Positions 51,769 to 63,665 of a stretch of 64,000 nucleotides of DNA are shown piece by piece. The notes below the pieces were generated by a model that worked only from the letters and a program-made list of their open reading frames with translations, was not told where the DNA came from and ran no database searches. Within the stretch, counting starts at the first letter, position 1; each line of letters opens with the position of its first letter. This stretch comes from Manis javanica (lineage: Eukaryota > Chordata > Mammalia > Pholidota > Manidae), in the NCBI RefSeq assembly GCF_040802235.1, contig NC_133172.1, positions 64,115,613 through 64,179,612 on the forward strand, given 5' to 3'. The position numbers and the translations under genes were made by a program.

Positions 51769-52479
51769 CTCGGTAGGGACTCGGTTTGCTGCCGGAGTCC
51801 GGCCCGGGAGCACGCGGCCAAGCGTGGCGTGGTGACCCGGGCGTCAGTTCCCCCTCAAACCCTCGGGTTTTGGGGGGCAAAACGGGCACTTCCAATAGCA
51901 CCTGCTCCCTGGGGCCATCGGGAAGGACAGACGAAGGGTCTGTGAGCCCCCTAGGACGGTGCTTGTCATGTAGGAAACTGGTGAGGCTGTAACCAATCTT
52001 TCTATTCTCTGGGCAGCCAGACTTGGCCCTTTCTGCTCAACCACTGAGCCCTGGATGAGGGGGACACCTGACATTAACAGCCAGTCATGGGCTGAAGAGC
52101 ATGCATGAAATGACCCACGAGTTTCCGTATTTGCCTCACTGTAAGAATCATCTGGTAAAACGAATACAGAGACTCCAGACTCCACACTCACCTATTATAT
52201 CAATATTCATGGGAGGGAACTTAGAATCAGCATGTTTTATTTTGGTCTCTGACAATACTCATCCTTTGGAAAATTAAAAGAACACTGACCTTAGCCAATT
52301 AAATACTCTTCCTAGGGAATTTAAAGTAGGAAACATGAATAAGGAGGCAATTTGCCTTGGAAACAATCTGAAAAACATAACTAAGGTAAAAGCAAGGTGA
52401 AGTTCTATAGAAGTAAAAACTAGACTATAGAGAAGAGAAATGCAGAGTAAAGGGAATTAAACCGTTTGATTCATTGATT

Positions 52480-52740
52480 TTAAAATATTCATTGCTATGG
52501 GCAAGCACTATACCAACACTGGGAATCCAACAGGAACAGGGCAGGTGTAGGCTCTACCAGTGTGTGATTTAACACCAGGCAGGGAAAACAGATGTTCATC
52601 AGGTAGCCATAGAAGTACCTAATTACAAGCTGTGATCTATGCTTTGAAAGAGAAGCACAGAGAATTTTGAAAGAAAGTGAAAATCAGATCTAGTCCAGGG
52701 TGTGGCTTGCACAAGGTTTCCCTAAGGTATTGATACGAGC
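52480..52740 (-). repeat. L2 LINE remnant, minus strand
   Basis: TATTCATTGCTATGGGCAAG, CACTGGGAATCCAACAGGAA and CAGGGCAGGTGTAGGCTC resemble the reverse complement of the L2 3' end and UTR. Confidence 0.55.
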
Positions 52741-52864
52741 TGTTGACAGAAGGTTGAAGTAGAGCTGAGGAAGGTGCAGGGAGGAGCAAATTCCGGGTCT
52801 GTCCTCCAGTAAGATAGCCCCTAGCCACGTCTGAGTGCCAAGCCTTGGAAACGTGGCAAGTTCA

Positions 52865-53098
52865 GATTGACGTGCACTGTGAATATAAAACTATACACAT
52901 AATTTTGAAGACTTAGTACAAAGAAGAGAATGTAAAGTATCTTACAAGTCAGTTCTTTGCATTTATTACATGTAGAAATAATAGTCTTTGGACAATTATA
53001 TAAAATACATTGTTGAAATTTATTTTCCCTATTTCTTTTTGTTTTTAATCTAGTTTAGGAAATTTCAAATGACACCCTGGCTACACCTGGTTTCTGTT
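52865..53098 (+). repeat. Old non-autonomous DNA-transposon-like repeat
   Basis: TTTTGAAGACTTAGTACAAA, ATGTAAAGTATCTTACAAG and TTATTTTCCCTATTTCTTTT, ending near TCTGTTGGATGGGGCTA, match a common mammalian repeat I recall as ending TTGGACAGCGCTG. The family name is not certain. Confidence 0.5.
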
Positions 53099-53099
53099 G

Positions 53100-53800
53100 G
53101 ATGGGGCTACTCACTCTTTCATTCAACACATATTTAAGGCTTTTAAGTGCCCATTACGTGCCCAGCACCATTCTAAGGCCTATTTAAATATGGGGTGAGG
53201 GGAGCAGGGGAGGGGTGCTGTTTTTTATAAGTTAATTGGGGAAAGACAGATGGCAGTTCAGCAGATTCACAGAGTGAGGAAGTGAGGCTTACGCACCCAG
53301 GGGAGAGCACCCCAGGTGGGGACAAGGAAGAGCCCCACAACCACAGAGCAGAAGTGGGGCAGACTATTTGAGGTGGGCGGCTGGGCAAGGCTTCCAGCTT
53401 GGGAGCTGGGATTTCACCCTGAGGGTAAAGGTGAGCCACCGGAGGGCTGAATGGAGGTGGAACATGATCTGACCTGCTCTGGCACAGAGAAGATGGTGTG
53501 AAGCCGAGGCGAGGCAATCGGATCTGGGGTGTATGTTGAGGATACAGTTGGCAGGATTTTGTAGGCTGTAAGAGAACAAGAAGGGCCCAGGACAAGGTCA
53601 GTGTTGGCTGGAAGGAACCCAGGGGGAGGTACAGGTTTGTGCCAAAAAAACGGAAGTTCAGTTTTGTGCAGTTAAGCCTGAGATGCTTGGGCTTCTGTGT
53701 AGGTGACAGGTGGTTCCAAGGCACTAGGGAGGCGGTGACAGTGACAGCGAAGAGGCAGGCCAGCCCCAGGCAGGCCTCACAGGCACAGGAATGATTCTTA
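53100..53800 (-). repeat. L2 LINE with reverse-transcriptase-region sequence, minus strand
   Basis: On the minus strand the left end gives TGGTGCTGGGCACGTAATGG, the L2 3' end. The body gives TCAGATCATGTTCCACCTCC and, in one frame, QNPANCILNIHPRSDCL, like the L2 ORF2 segment before its 3' UTR. A 280-codon open frame on the minus strand (53173-54015) covers this region, in a different frame from that similarity. It is read as chance. Confidence 0.7.
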
Positions 53801-54359
53801 GCCTGCCATGAAGGGCTCACCAGAAGGCCTGGCAGCAGGGTCCTGTTTAAAACACTCCAAACAGTGTGAAGGGCAAGGCCATGATGAGGGGCCAGTGGGA
53901 AGCTGTCACACAGCTCCAGAGAAAGAGAAACCGCAAGAGTGGCAGGGAAGTAGGCAAGGTGAAGGTAGCAGAGTGGGGGAGTGGGGCTAGATGGCAGAGA
54001 GCACCTCTGGGCCAAGGGAACTGCAGAATGCTGCCAGCATTGCTACACCTGTCAGTTTTCCCATAGAAGCTGAAAGTTAAACTTTTATGGGACATTTCAA
54101 TAAAAGCAATTAATTTGTCAAACATTGGGGCCAAAAAATGCATATCAGATCTCCAAATTCTGATCTTGACCCCTGAAGTGTCAGTCGCCTAGGAAGCCTC
54201 TCTTCCTTAATGCAGTCCCCATGCCCACCCAGATTCTGACTTGGGTGAGACCCAGCACACTCCCACAGCACCAGGGAGCCTGGCCAGCCAGTGCCTCCCC
54301 TACTGCCCAGTGACCTGGTCATCACAGCTCATCCCCACCTAAAGGCCTTGTTTCATCCT

Positions 54360-54470
54360 GCAAACAGTTACCCAGGGCCTTCTTTTTGCCAGTCACGAGC
54401 TGTGAATTTCGCTGTGAACCAAACCAAGTTTCTGCCAAAGGTGCTTATATCCTAGTATGTCTGTGTGCCC
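54360..54470 (-). repeat. L2-like remnant, minus strand
   Basis: CAGTTACCCAGGGCCTTCTT, then CTGTGAACCAAACCAAGTTT and GGTGCTTATATCCTAGTATG, follow the reverse L2 3' UTR pattern. Confidence 0.5.
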
Positions 54471-55374
54471 TGGAACCAAAAGAAGCCAGTTGTTGGCTAA
54501 ATTTAAGCCACTTGTGTCTCCAGAAAAGGTCGGTGCCCAGGCGATGCCAGATGCCCTCCCAGAGAAGTGAGGTGTCCTGCTCGGTTTTGCCTCATGAAGG
54601 CGCTGGAGGCGGCCCTCCATGTGCCACCCCCATCCTACCCTTGGCCTGGACCCAGAGAACCAGAGAGCTTGCTGAGCTTCCTGTGTGCAGGGGGCTCTTC
54701 TCCATTTCCAGAATGGTCAGAGGTCAGTGCTACAGGGAGGCAGACCAACCATCTTGCTTCCTCTCTACTTCCTCTCCTATGCAAGTGGCAGAAGTGGTCA
54801 GTGCAGGCCCCTGTCTGGCATGTTCCCTTGTCTCTCTTCCCCTGTGGCCTTGGGGTGAGAGCTGACGTGGGGTTTGGGCCTAGCCCTCCCAGCCTCAGCC
54901 CTGCGGTCAACCCCAGCTCACCCACATTCTTCGCATTAGAATCTGGAACCCAAGCTTGTTTCACAACTAAGTATTATATGTTTTTTTTCCAGTTACCAAA
55001 GCTCTGTGGTTTATCACCTTCCCAAAACTCAAGAGAAGGAGGAACTGTAGCATGAAGCAAGAAACAGAGGACCACGAAAACCAGCCCCCAATTTTTAAAA
55101 CTTTGGACCCAGTACTTTTCCTGGAGCCCTACCAGTTTTTATGTTATTTTGAAGTCTAAATATGTGATGTGTTCTTTTCTTTAATCAATTCATCACTAAT
55201 TCAACTAGAAAGATTGAGATCCAGTTTACTTTAAAAAGTAAAAATAAGTCTTCCTAAGTTTTCCTAAGACATTTTTCCTAGTAAGGCTGTCATAATACTG
55301 TATAATGTGTTTTATGTAATGAATTTCAGCCTGTGGAAAGCAGGCAACTTACTCAGCTGGGAGACAAAACCTGT

Positions 55375-55460
55375 TCCCATTCAACAAATGTTTCAGAGCC
55401 TCCTGCGTGCTGGACAGTGTTAGAGCAGAGGTGAAGTACAGAAGTCCCTGAGATACTTTC
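55375..55460 (-). repeat. L2-like remnant, minus strand
   Basis: CATTCAACAAATGTTTCAGA followed by GCCTCCTGCGTGCTGGACAG resembles the reverse complement of the L2 3' end. Confidence 0.5.
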
Positions 55461-55754
55461 AATGTCCAGACTGTCTCTTGACTATGTAACTGGTGTGCAA
55501 TAGGCCAGCTTGGTGGGTGGTACATTCAGTAAGGGACATGGACACCCATCTGCAGCCCCTCTCCTTGGATTTACCACCACAGAGGCTTTGCTTTCTGACA
55601 TCTCTGGAAACTAGCTCTTGAGAATACAGCTGTTGAGCTCTGCTGGAAGCCTTCACTGGGACAACAGCCTTTTGGCTGGTGCCAGTTCTGGGAGTAACTA
55701 TAATGCTTATTTTCTTGGATGGCCAATATTGAATTCAGTGAAGATTTAAAAACA

Positions 55755-56022
55755 AATTCCCATGGGTGGGAACGGAGGGAGAAGAGGGGAGAAGCAGAAA
55801 GGGGGCCTTACGATTAGCATGTATAATGTAGGGGGAGGGCATGGGGAGGGCTGTACAACACAGAGAAGACAAGTAGTGATTTTACAGCATCTCACTACAC
55901 TGATGGACAGTGACTGATGGGGTATGTTGGGGGGACTTGGTGAGGGGGGAGTCTAGTAAACATAATGTTTCCTCATGTAATTGTAGATTAATGATACCAA
56001 CTTTAAAAAATAAAAAAAGATA
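55755..56022 (+). mobile_element. L1 3' UTR fragment, same subfamily as the 4.76-kb L1
   Basis: GAAGACAAGTAGTGATTTTA, CACTGATGGACAGTGACTGA, GGGGAGTCTAGTAAACATAA and TGTAATTGTAGATTAATGAT are near-identical to the tail at 31640-31830. Only the 3' UTR is present, so the copy is heavily 5'-truncated. Confidence 0.85.
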
Positions 56023-56230
56023 ATTAGCCAAAAGAAACATTACTGAAAAAACATAAAACAAAACAAGTTCCCCACATTGTCCTTCAAGATGTCTTAGCTG
56101 GAACAGGGCTCAAGTGATAATCTTGAATCTAATATGACAAGTTCCCTTTTTGAATTTATAAAACACAGATATCTTTGATTTTTTAAAAAAGAATTCTAAT
56201 TACATTAGAATTGTTATGATTGACTTAGAT

Positions 56231-56570
56231 CACCAGTTCACAAGGTATGGTCTGGGAACCCCTGGGGATTCCTAAGACCATCTGTAGAGGTCAGCAAGGT
56301 CAAACTCCCATCCTAATAATACTTAGAGGTCTTTTGTCTGTTTCATTCACTCTTCTTATGATCGTATATGTTTTTCAAGAGGTTGTGTGATGTAGGGTGA
56401 TGTTAACGCTCTCATAGCTGAAGAGACTTTTCTGTTTTAAACAGAAGTTTCACTGTTAACATGGTAAATATCAGTAAACAGAACCCACATAAACAAAAGC
56501 CCTTCGGGCTCCTGGGTAGCATTTATGAGCCTAATGAGGTCCTGAGACTACAAGGCTTGTGAACTTCTGG
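56231..56570 (+). mobile_element. hAT-type DNA transposon, internally deleted
   Basis: The left end carries GGTATGGTCTGGGAACCCCT, then GAGGTCAGCAAGGTCAAACT. The right end carries ACCCACATAAACAAAAGCCC, then GAGGTCCTGAGACTACAAGG. AGTTCACAAG (56235-56244) and its complement CTTGTGAACT (56556-56565) form inverted ends. The long transposase interior of the parent family is absent. Confidence 0.7.
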
Positions 56571-56771
56571 CTCAGGCTTCCTGCAGCTCCTTCCACTTGG
56601 TCGTGCAGCTGACATGGAAGCATCGCCCCAAAAAATATAAATACATTTTTTAAATTATACATAGCCTGCATTTAATGCTTTGATAGTAAGATTATGACCA
56701 CAGAATATGAATTCAATCTTTTGTAGGCAAAGCCCCATGGACCACTCTTCCCAAAATGACATATACATTAA

Positions 56772-56985
56772 AAGCATACAATCTACAACCAAACTGCCTG
56801 GGCTCAGACCCCAAATCTGTTCCATCCTAACTGTGATGTTGGGCAAGGCAGTCACCTCTCGGGCTCAGTTTCACCATCTGCAGTGGGGTACTGTGAGCAC
56901 CTGGAAGGATTCTGAGGAAGGTTAATGCATCCAGCATGGTTAGAACAGTGCCTGCAACACAGTAGACAAACATGCTGACTCTGAT
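56772..56985 (+). repeat. MIR SINE, near full length
   Basis: The order is complete: AAACTGCCTGGGCTCAGACC, TGTGATGTTGGGCAAGGCAG, TCAGTTTCACCATCTGCAGT, then AGAACAGTGCCTGCAACACA. Confidence 0.9.
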
Positions 56986-58634
56986 TGTAAAACTAAGGTG
57001 AAACCTACAGCAGTGCTATGAATGTCACTTTCAATTTATTTCAGCAGTTGTCCTGCCTCACTTCAATCATTGAACACCAGTGGCAGCGAGCCCTGGGTCT
57101 GAAGTGTTGTGGGGGCACAGCATGGGTTAGCATGGGCGTCAGGGTGGACAGTGCTCCAGCAGTTTGGGGACATGGCTGCAGGCTGCGGTGAGAGTGGGTG
57201 TTCTCAGGAAGGCAGTACAAAAGTCTGGAAGGTGGAGTTGTGTGTCCCTAGACTGAGAGGTGGGCACATGGCCACTCGATGAGGGAGGAGAAGTGGTTCA
57301 GGTTAGCAAGCACACAAGGAGTTGAGGGACAGCAAAGGAGCGTGCCAAGGGAGAGTATGGCCAGGTTTTAGGGCTCGTGCACTGGCAAGTGGCCCTGGAC
57401 TGTCCTGCTTGTCACTTACACACCTGCTGGTGGTGAGAAGAAGAGCCCTTTAGTGATGGGTTTGCATGGTAGATGCCTGCTGGCCCAGGCTGTAGGCACC
57501 TTGACTCACTCGGCCCTTTCCCCGAGCAGGCACCTTGAGAGCCACTCCCCACTTCCTGCCCCACCAGGCCCTAGTCCAGAGAAGGGGCTTTATGCGTGCA
57601 CAGACCTTTTACAGCACAATAATACACATTGAGTACAACATAGGTGTTCAGTAGTATGGGAACCAATATTGACTTTGTCACTGAAGCACAGCTTTATTTT
57701 GCAACTTTAAAAAAGTACTCAGGAAATAAAAGGATGGATTTCATATGAGTTAAATATAGAAACGCCATGGGGCTGCCCCTGTGTACCAGTGTTGAATACT
57801 GTAAATTATCTTGCAGGGACCCCTGCTGTCCATTGAGGCTGTCTCCCTCAGACCCTGGAACAACCTTTCCTTCTTGAACTTGACCTCCTAGGCCAGTGCT
57901 GCAGTTCTACCGTTCTGCCAGTAGACATGGATTGTAAACACGGTCTACAGAATTTGTCTTGTTTATTCTGTTTATGAGACCCTAACCTCATATACGATTG
58001 CCTTAGGCCCCAAGTACAAATAAACTGTCAAGCAAAGTAAATATAAAGCAGCAGGATGGACATGGCCAAGGCCAAACTGTATGCTTTGATCTGAGGTGTG
58101 TGTGAAGCCAGAGCGGCCTCCTGCCTCCAAAGAATCTCCAACTCAGCCTGGTCAGCGATCATGACTCCTCCAGCAGGGCTGGCTGTGGATTCCAGAAACA
58201 CAGGATCCTCTCAGCTAACTGCTGAGAGCATGGCAACCTGCGGTGATCTATGAGGGGAGCGTGCTTGAACAGGCCACGGTTCAAATTCTATGTGGAAATG
58301 GTTGCCTCTTCCCTGGTCGAGTCAGCCTGCAGATTACAGGGAGGAGGAGGCCATGCCTGAGCCTGGCGGCCCTGCTTCCAGCCGGCCTGTCACGCAGGAA
58401 GGCTTCTCCGGGTGCTCAGCCCTTGTCTCAGGTGGGCTGGGCTGGGCTGGTCACGTGCTGCTGGCACCGTGCTCCACCGGCCTCACCACTACGTGGAGCT
58501 ACAGGTCATGGCACCAGGCGCCAGGCGAAGCACAAAGCCCTCCAGAATTTCCTAGGGTTTTCGGACCAGCTCTTCACATCCTCCTTGCCTTCATCCAAGC
58601 CAGCATTTCCCTCTGGCCTTGTCGCGCCTCCTCC

Positions 58635-59090
58635 TGCTGTCCCCTGGACCACATCTGGCCCCACTGGAATCTATTCTCCACAAAGGAGCCAAAATGATGC
58701 TTTTAAAATAGACCAATCGGTCCTTGGCTCTAAATCCTCCCCACCCGATCCTTGAGCACAAAGGCAGGGTTCTGTGGTGGTGGTGGAACCCAGCACCCAT
58801 TGTCCCCCTCACCGCTACTCTAAGGTCCCCTTCCAAAAGACCAAATTTTATGTGATGTATATTTTACCACAATTTTTTAAAAGCTGCCTTCTCTGGGAAG
58901 CCTGCCCTAACCACCCATCTCTATGGCTGCTCACGACTCCTCACCTACCGTGTGCTTTGTTGACTTGCTTCACTTCTTGTTTCTCTCCTGTCCCTGGAAT
59001 GGAAGCCCATTGAGGACAGGCATCATCTCGCTCACTGCTTGTCCCCAGCACCCAGAGCATGGCTGCACAGTAAAAGTCTTCTAAAGGCAA
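58635..59090 (+). repeat. L2 LINE, ORF2 end and 3' UTR
   Basis: ATCTATTCTCCACAAAGGAG with CCAAAATGATGCTTTTAAAA is the L2 ORF2 end. GGGAAGCCTGCCCTAACCAC, GGAAGCCCATTGAGGACAGG and TTGTCCCCAGCACCCAGAGC are its 3' part. A short piece near 58840-58880 (ATGTGATGTATATTTTACCA) looks like an L1 tail between them. Confidence 0.75.
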
Positions 59091-60584
59091 TTCTGTTTTA
59101 TCCCACAAGAATCTCCTTCTCTCTCCACTCCATCATCATCTGCAGCTGCCTTGGGCTGGGGGCCTCTCCCCGTTCCCCTGGAGGTCCCCCCACCCCCTTG
59201 GCTGCACTCTGGGACAAGTAACCACCTGCTGTCTTTGCTCCTTCCCTCTGCATCTCTTTCTTTTGTCCTTTCTGGTTCTGTTATGGACTACAAAACATCT
59301 GGGAATGGGCTAGCAACCTCTGAGAACAGGGGCTGGACAAAGGCAAGGCTGGCAGAAAAGCAGGGATGTCTGGGAACATCTGCTTGTCACCTTATCTTTT
59401 CTGTTACACTGTGGCTGTTGGAATTCAAGCTGGTTAATGGCAACCTCTACAGCGGTAGGGCCCCTACTGATTTGCTGAAAAGTCATAACGGTCACAGGCC
59501 TCCAGGATGCAGGACCAGCCAACCTTAGTGGAAAGGCACACAGGCCTAGGGCTGTCCTACTTGAGGGGAACAGCATGCATGTGTCTGGCCTGGTAAAATG
59601 GAACCGCTATGCCGACAATTGCTGGCTGTGCATTGCTGAATGGAGATGCAGCCAGTCTGATCACTGGTCACATCCCAGAGGCCAGCAAGTAGAGGACCCT
59701 GTTGGCTCCACGGCGCATCCCACCAAGAGCTCTCCGGGAACCTGCACACACATAGGCCACAGGTATCTTATTCCCACAGCAGATAACTCTGGGGACCAGA
59801 GAGAGAGCATACTAAAACTTTAAGGAATAAGCTACACACTGGACATCCAGACATGGACCCACTTTTCTGGTATCTGAATACAGATGGCACTCTGAGCCCA
59901 CCCTGGGGTGTCGGGAACCCAGGTCTCTGGCCAGTGTGACTCCCCAGTGCAATGGACCTGGACAAGCGAACCGCAGCTTGGATGGATGAAAACCCAGTAT
60001 AAACTTGTAGCATAAGAAAGGGGTTGGCTTATGACAAGGAAGTGCAGAAGGGGCCCCACATGTAGGGGCTGGATCTAGAGATGCGAACCAGGTGTCCTGG
60101 GTCCCACTTGTGGCCTTTAGCCCCCAGTCTCTCGGAGGCCTTGCCTCTCCAACAACTGGCTTTCTCCATCGGGTGGACAAGGTCCTAGCAGCACATGCAA
60201 TTCTCCCTCCTACTCTGTGACCCTAAAGGCAAGGTTCCTTCTCCATCTGCAAACAGAAGTCCTAAAGAAGGGCCTGCTGGGTTGACCTTCCTGTCCCAAA
60301 CCAGTCAATGTGGCAGTAATGTGACACTGAGGGCTGCAATCACGTGGGCAGGAGTCAGGAACCTGGCTGTCCCTGGGACCTGCACCCTTGGGCTGCCCCT
60401 GTCGCATGGTCCCATTTGTGTGAGCAGCCCCAGGGAGCCCAGTGGTGAGGAGCTGAGACTCCTGCCAACAGCCAGGTAGGGGTGTCACCCTGGAAGCTCT
60501 TCCTAGAGTGCCAGGCAGCTTCACATGGCTGCACCCTTGTGAGTGACCCTGAGCTAGAACCAATCATGTTGCTGCTCCTGGGCT

Positions 60585-60670
60585 CCTGGCCCCTAGAAAC
60601 GGTGAGATTAGCTGTCTTAACTTGCCAAGTTTTAGGGTAATTTATTACATAGCAATGGATAGCTGAAACA
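60585..60670 (-). repeat. MLT1-like LTR end
   Basis: CTTGCCAAGTTTTAGGGTAA then TTTATTACATAGCAATGGAT resembles the reverse complement of the MLT1 LTR start. Confidence 0.5.
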
Positions 60671-61384
60671 ATCAACAGAACAAGGGGGTAAGTTAATGAC
60701 TTTGGCATGCGCTGCCCAGAGCTGTAGGTGTTAGCATTTGGGGGGGGTCTACAGACCCTGCCCTTTACATCTGTCCAAAATCCCACACCCTGCAGTCACA
60801 AGAAACATTGAGGAATACATACCTATTTGGTTGTGTGCAATTCCTGTACAAGATTTTTGCTAGTAGAAATAAGACTCTTCATCTTTTCAAAAACAAAACC
60901 TGTGATCACAAAATCTTGTTTGACACGTGGTGAGTAAAATCCAGTTAATGAAGGATATGAGAAGAAATTGTTTTTTCAGAGAGACCTTTAGTTCAGAAAT
61001 GAAATTTACCAAAATTCAAAGAGATGAACAAGTTTATTCAAACATTCCACAAGAGAGTATACTTTATAGAAGACGCCCTGCATTAGCCAACAGGTAGTTG
61101 AAGATAGGTCGTTCAAAGCTGTGTGACTTAGCCTCCACATGATAAACTCACTTGTATAGTTGTGGGAGTGGCAGTTACACTGTGCAGTAGTCCAAGGGCT
61201 TCAGAGGCCAGGGTAAGTGTGGAAGCAACTGTGTTTTTTTTTAGAAAAAATGGTTTAGAAGTTTACCTGCTGCCAAACTGCCTAATTTGGGAAGAAGCAA
61301 ATAATCATTTGCTCTGGTATTAAAGAAGACTAGCTCTTAAAACAAAAATGGCCCAAAAGATCATGTCTGTCTCCAGATGCTTAC

Positions 61385-61540
61385 ATATCACTCCTATTTT
61401 ACAAACAAGGCAACTGACCCAGCTCCCCCTCCAGGGTGCTTTGGTCAAAGAATGAAGGCACCTAGTGTCAAGGTGGCAGTGCAGAGACCTACGTCATGCC
61501 CTGATACCAGGAGTCCACTCCTGGGTGCCTCTCAGACAGT
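61385..61540 (-). repeat. MIR-like remnant, minus strand
   Basis: CCTATTTTACAAACAAGGCA, then ACTGACCCAGC and a weak remainder, follow the reverse-complement MIR order. Confidence 0.55.
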
Positions 61541-61974
61541 TAAGGAAAGCCACATGGAAATGTCCTGACAAAAGTGTTCAGAGAGTTGAGGAAGTACAGG
61601 TGAGTAAACAAGTCGGGAGGCCAGACAGCAGAGAAGGCAGGACTGAAGCACGGAGAGGGAAGTGGATTGAAGCTGAGTTCTAGTGGTGGTGAGCACCTCT
61701 GGGGACTGAGGGCCAAGGGAGGTCTGGTGAGCAAGCTTCTCTTCTAGGGTCCAGGCCAGGTCACCTGAATCCTTCAGCTAAATCCCTATTGCTTAGGTGA
61801 GTGCATCGGTAGGCCTGAAGCAGGGTGGGGATCACCTCTCCAGAGGCTGGGACTCAGCCGGCCTTCACAGCATAGCAGTTAAATAAGTGCATCCACATAA
61901 TCTGTTTTTCCAGAACCTCATTTCCTAAGACATCATAGGAATAACTCCTGGATATGAATGGCTTCCTGGTTCAC

Positions 61975-62195
61975 AAACTGCTTTCACAATTACATTGCGT
62001 TTTATCTGTACAACAATTCAGTGAGAAAGCCAACTTTGGCCTCACTTTGCAGATACTTATTATTATCCCCATTTTACTGATGAGAAAACTGAGGTGTGGG
62101 AAAGGTAATGACTTGCTCAAGGCTATGAGCTGAGGACAGCAGCCTGCATTCTTTCCCTGGAGGCTGGCCCCTTGCCATCCCTCAGCACTGCTTCC
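61975..62195 (-). repeat. MIR SINE, minus strand
   Basis: ATCCCCATTTTACTGATGAG, AAAACTGAGGTGTGGGAAAG and TGACTTGCTCAAGGCTATGA are the reverse-complement MIR core. Confidence 0.9.
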
Positions 62196-62739
62196 AACTG
62201 CCAGGCAGAGATCAGACCACTGTAACAATTTCATTTCAAACAGTATAAAAACGATTGCATTTTATACCCTGTCCAAACACATTCAAATGTATTAGAGGCT
62301 CTGAGTCACAAGTCCTCTGGACCGGGTGATGAGGGGAACGGGTGAGGGTGGGGGGCCCGTCACTTCCGGTCAGAGCCTGTTGCACAAGCTTCCATAAGGT
62401 GCAAGAACCTCTCTGGGAACTTTGGTCAGTCACGGGACTGGCTGGAAGGCGGAGAGTGGGTGGGGCCACCACAGAAGAAAACAGTTCGGGAGGAGCCCCG
62501 AGCGGGCCTGACTGTGCAGAAATAAAAAGCGGTTCAGAGGTGTGAACTGGCAGCTGCCCCGGGCTGGGGGGGGCGGTGGGGCGCTGCTCTCTCCACACAC
62601 CAGCCACAAATAGGAACCTCGCGAAGGCAGGGCAGCCACGGGTTAAGGACCAGTAATCAATGTCGGCAGAGCGTTCCAGTTTCAGGGGTGAGGGAGGGGA
62701 AGCATATACCGGTTGCCTGTGTCAGCTTTGTGCAGACCC

Positions 62740-62930
62740 AGGAACCAGTCGGACCAGCTCTGAAGGGGGGCCCACACTTCTCAGTGACCCTGGACAGGTT
62801 ACTTTTTTTTCTTTTTTTAGCGTTTCCTCATCTGGAAAATGGGCATTAGAAGAATTTACTTCACATAGTCATGAATATCAAATGAGTGTCTGATGCGCAG
62901 CCAGGCGCTATTTAGCACTCTGAGACTGGT
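62740..62930 (+). repeat. MIR SINE
   Basis: CAGTGACCCTGGACAGGTTA, then TTCCTCATCTGGAAAATGGG and CGCAGCCAGGCGCTATTTAG, give the MIR core and tail. A T-rich run (62802-62818) has expanded within it. Confidence 0.85.
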
Positions 62931-63665
62931 CGTTAGGAATTTGGGGACACAGAAAAGCGAAGGATAAGCCGCCAGAACCCCTCCTCCGCACCACATCTAC
63001 CTGGGCTTTGCTTTTTCTGCGGACAAAGCCTTCTAGCCCTGGCAGAGAGCATGCGGGCTAGGCCCCCATGCCCTGGACTGCAGGGACGGCACAGGCGGGA
63101 GAGGTAGGGTGCCGCGGCCCCAGTCCTGACCGGGGCGGGGGTGCTGGGCCTGACTTCCAGAAGTGAGTCCGCTCCTAAGGCAGAAAGTGTCATCCCAAAT
63201 CACACATCTGTGGCCCAATGATCCAGGCGCCTGCCCGGCCGCGGATGCCGGCTGCCTCCTCCTTAACCTAGGCCTTAGAACTTCGTGTCACGTCGCTGCG
63301 CAGAGGCCCGTGGGCACCGGCGCTGGGCAATCACGGCCCCGCCTCGGAGGGCTCTGCGACCTGGGGCCCGGATCCTCCCGGGGTCAGGGCTGGGGGCCTA
63401 GCGGGATCGGGGGCCTGGGACCGGGTGGTGGCCGCCGCGATCCCTGCTCTCCGCAGGTTTCCCTCGGGCTCCCGAGCTCGGCCCTGTTGCCCTGGGACCT
63501 GTGTGGCCTCAGCACGCAGCCGGCGCAGGGTACCGACACCCTCCCTCTGCGCCAGCTCTACTCGCGGCGCTCCGCTCGGGCGGCACCTCAGGAGATGAAC
63601 CGCTTGGGAGCGCGGACCCAGCTGGGGGTGCCCGCCAAGGAGCGGACGTGGGGCACCGAGCCTAG

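Larger units (their letters stand above)
50220..51850. promoter_or_regulatory. ANKRD11: Large CpG island, probable ANKRD11 promoter
   Basis: About 1.6 kb is very rich in G+C and CpG between AT-rich flanks. Stop codons are scarce here, so several long open frames arise on both strands by composition alone. The promoter core is judged to be 51.3-51.8 kb, where all CCAAT boxes and CRE-like sites lie. The 50.2-51.0 kb part would be the start of intron 1. Confidence 0.85.
51850..63019. other. Inferred ANKRD11-SPG7 intergenic interval
   Basis: No supported coding exon is seen between the two CpG islands. The interval holds L2, MIR, one hAT element, one L1 tail and an MLT1-like scrap, listed separately. 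Sub-stretches 57.0-58.6 and 59.1-60.5 kb are unique to my eye. Confidence 0.6.
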
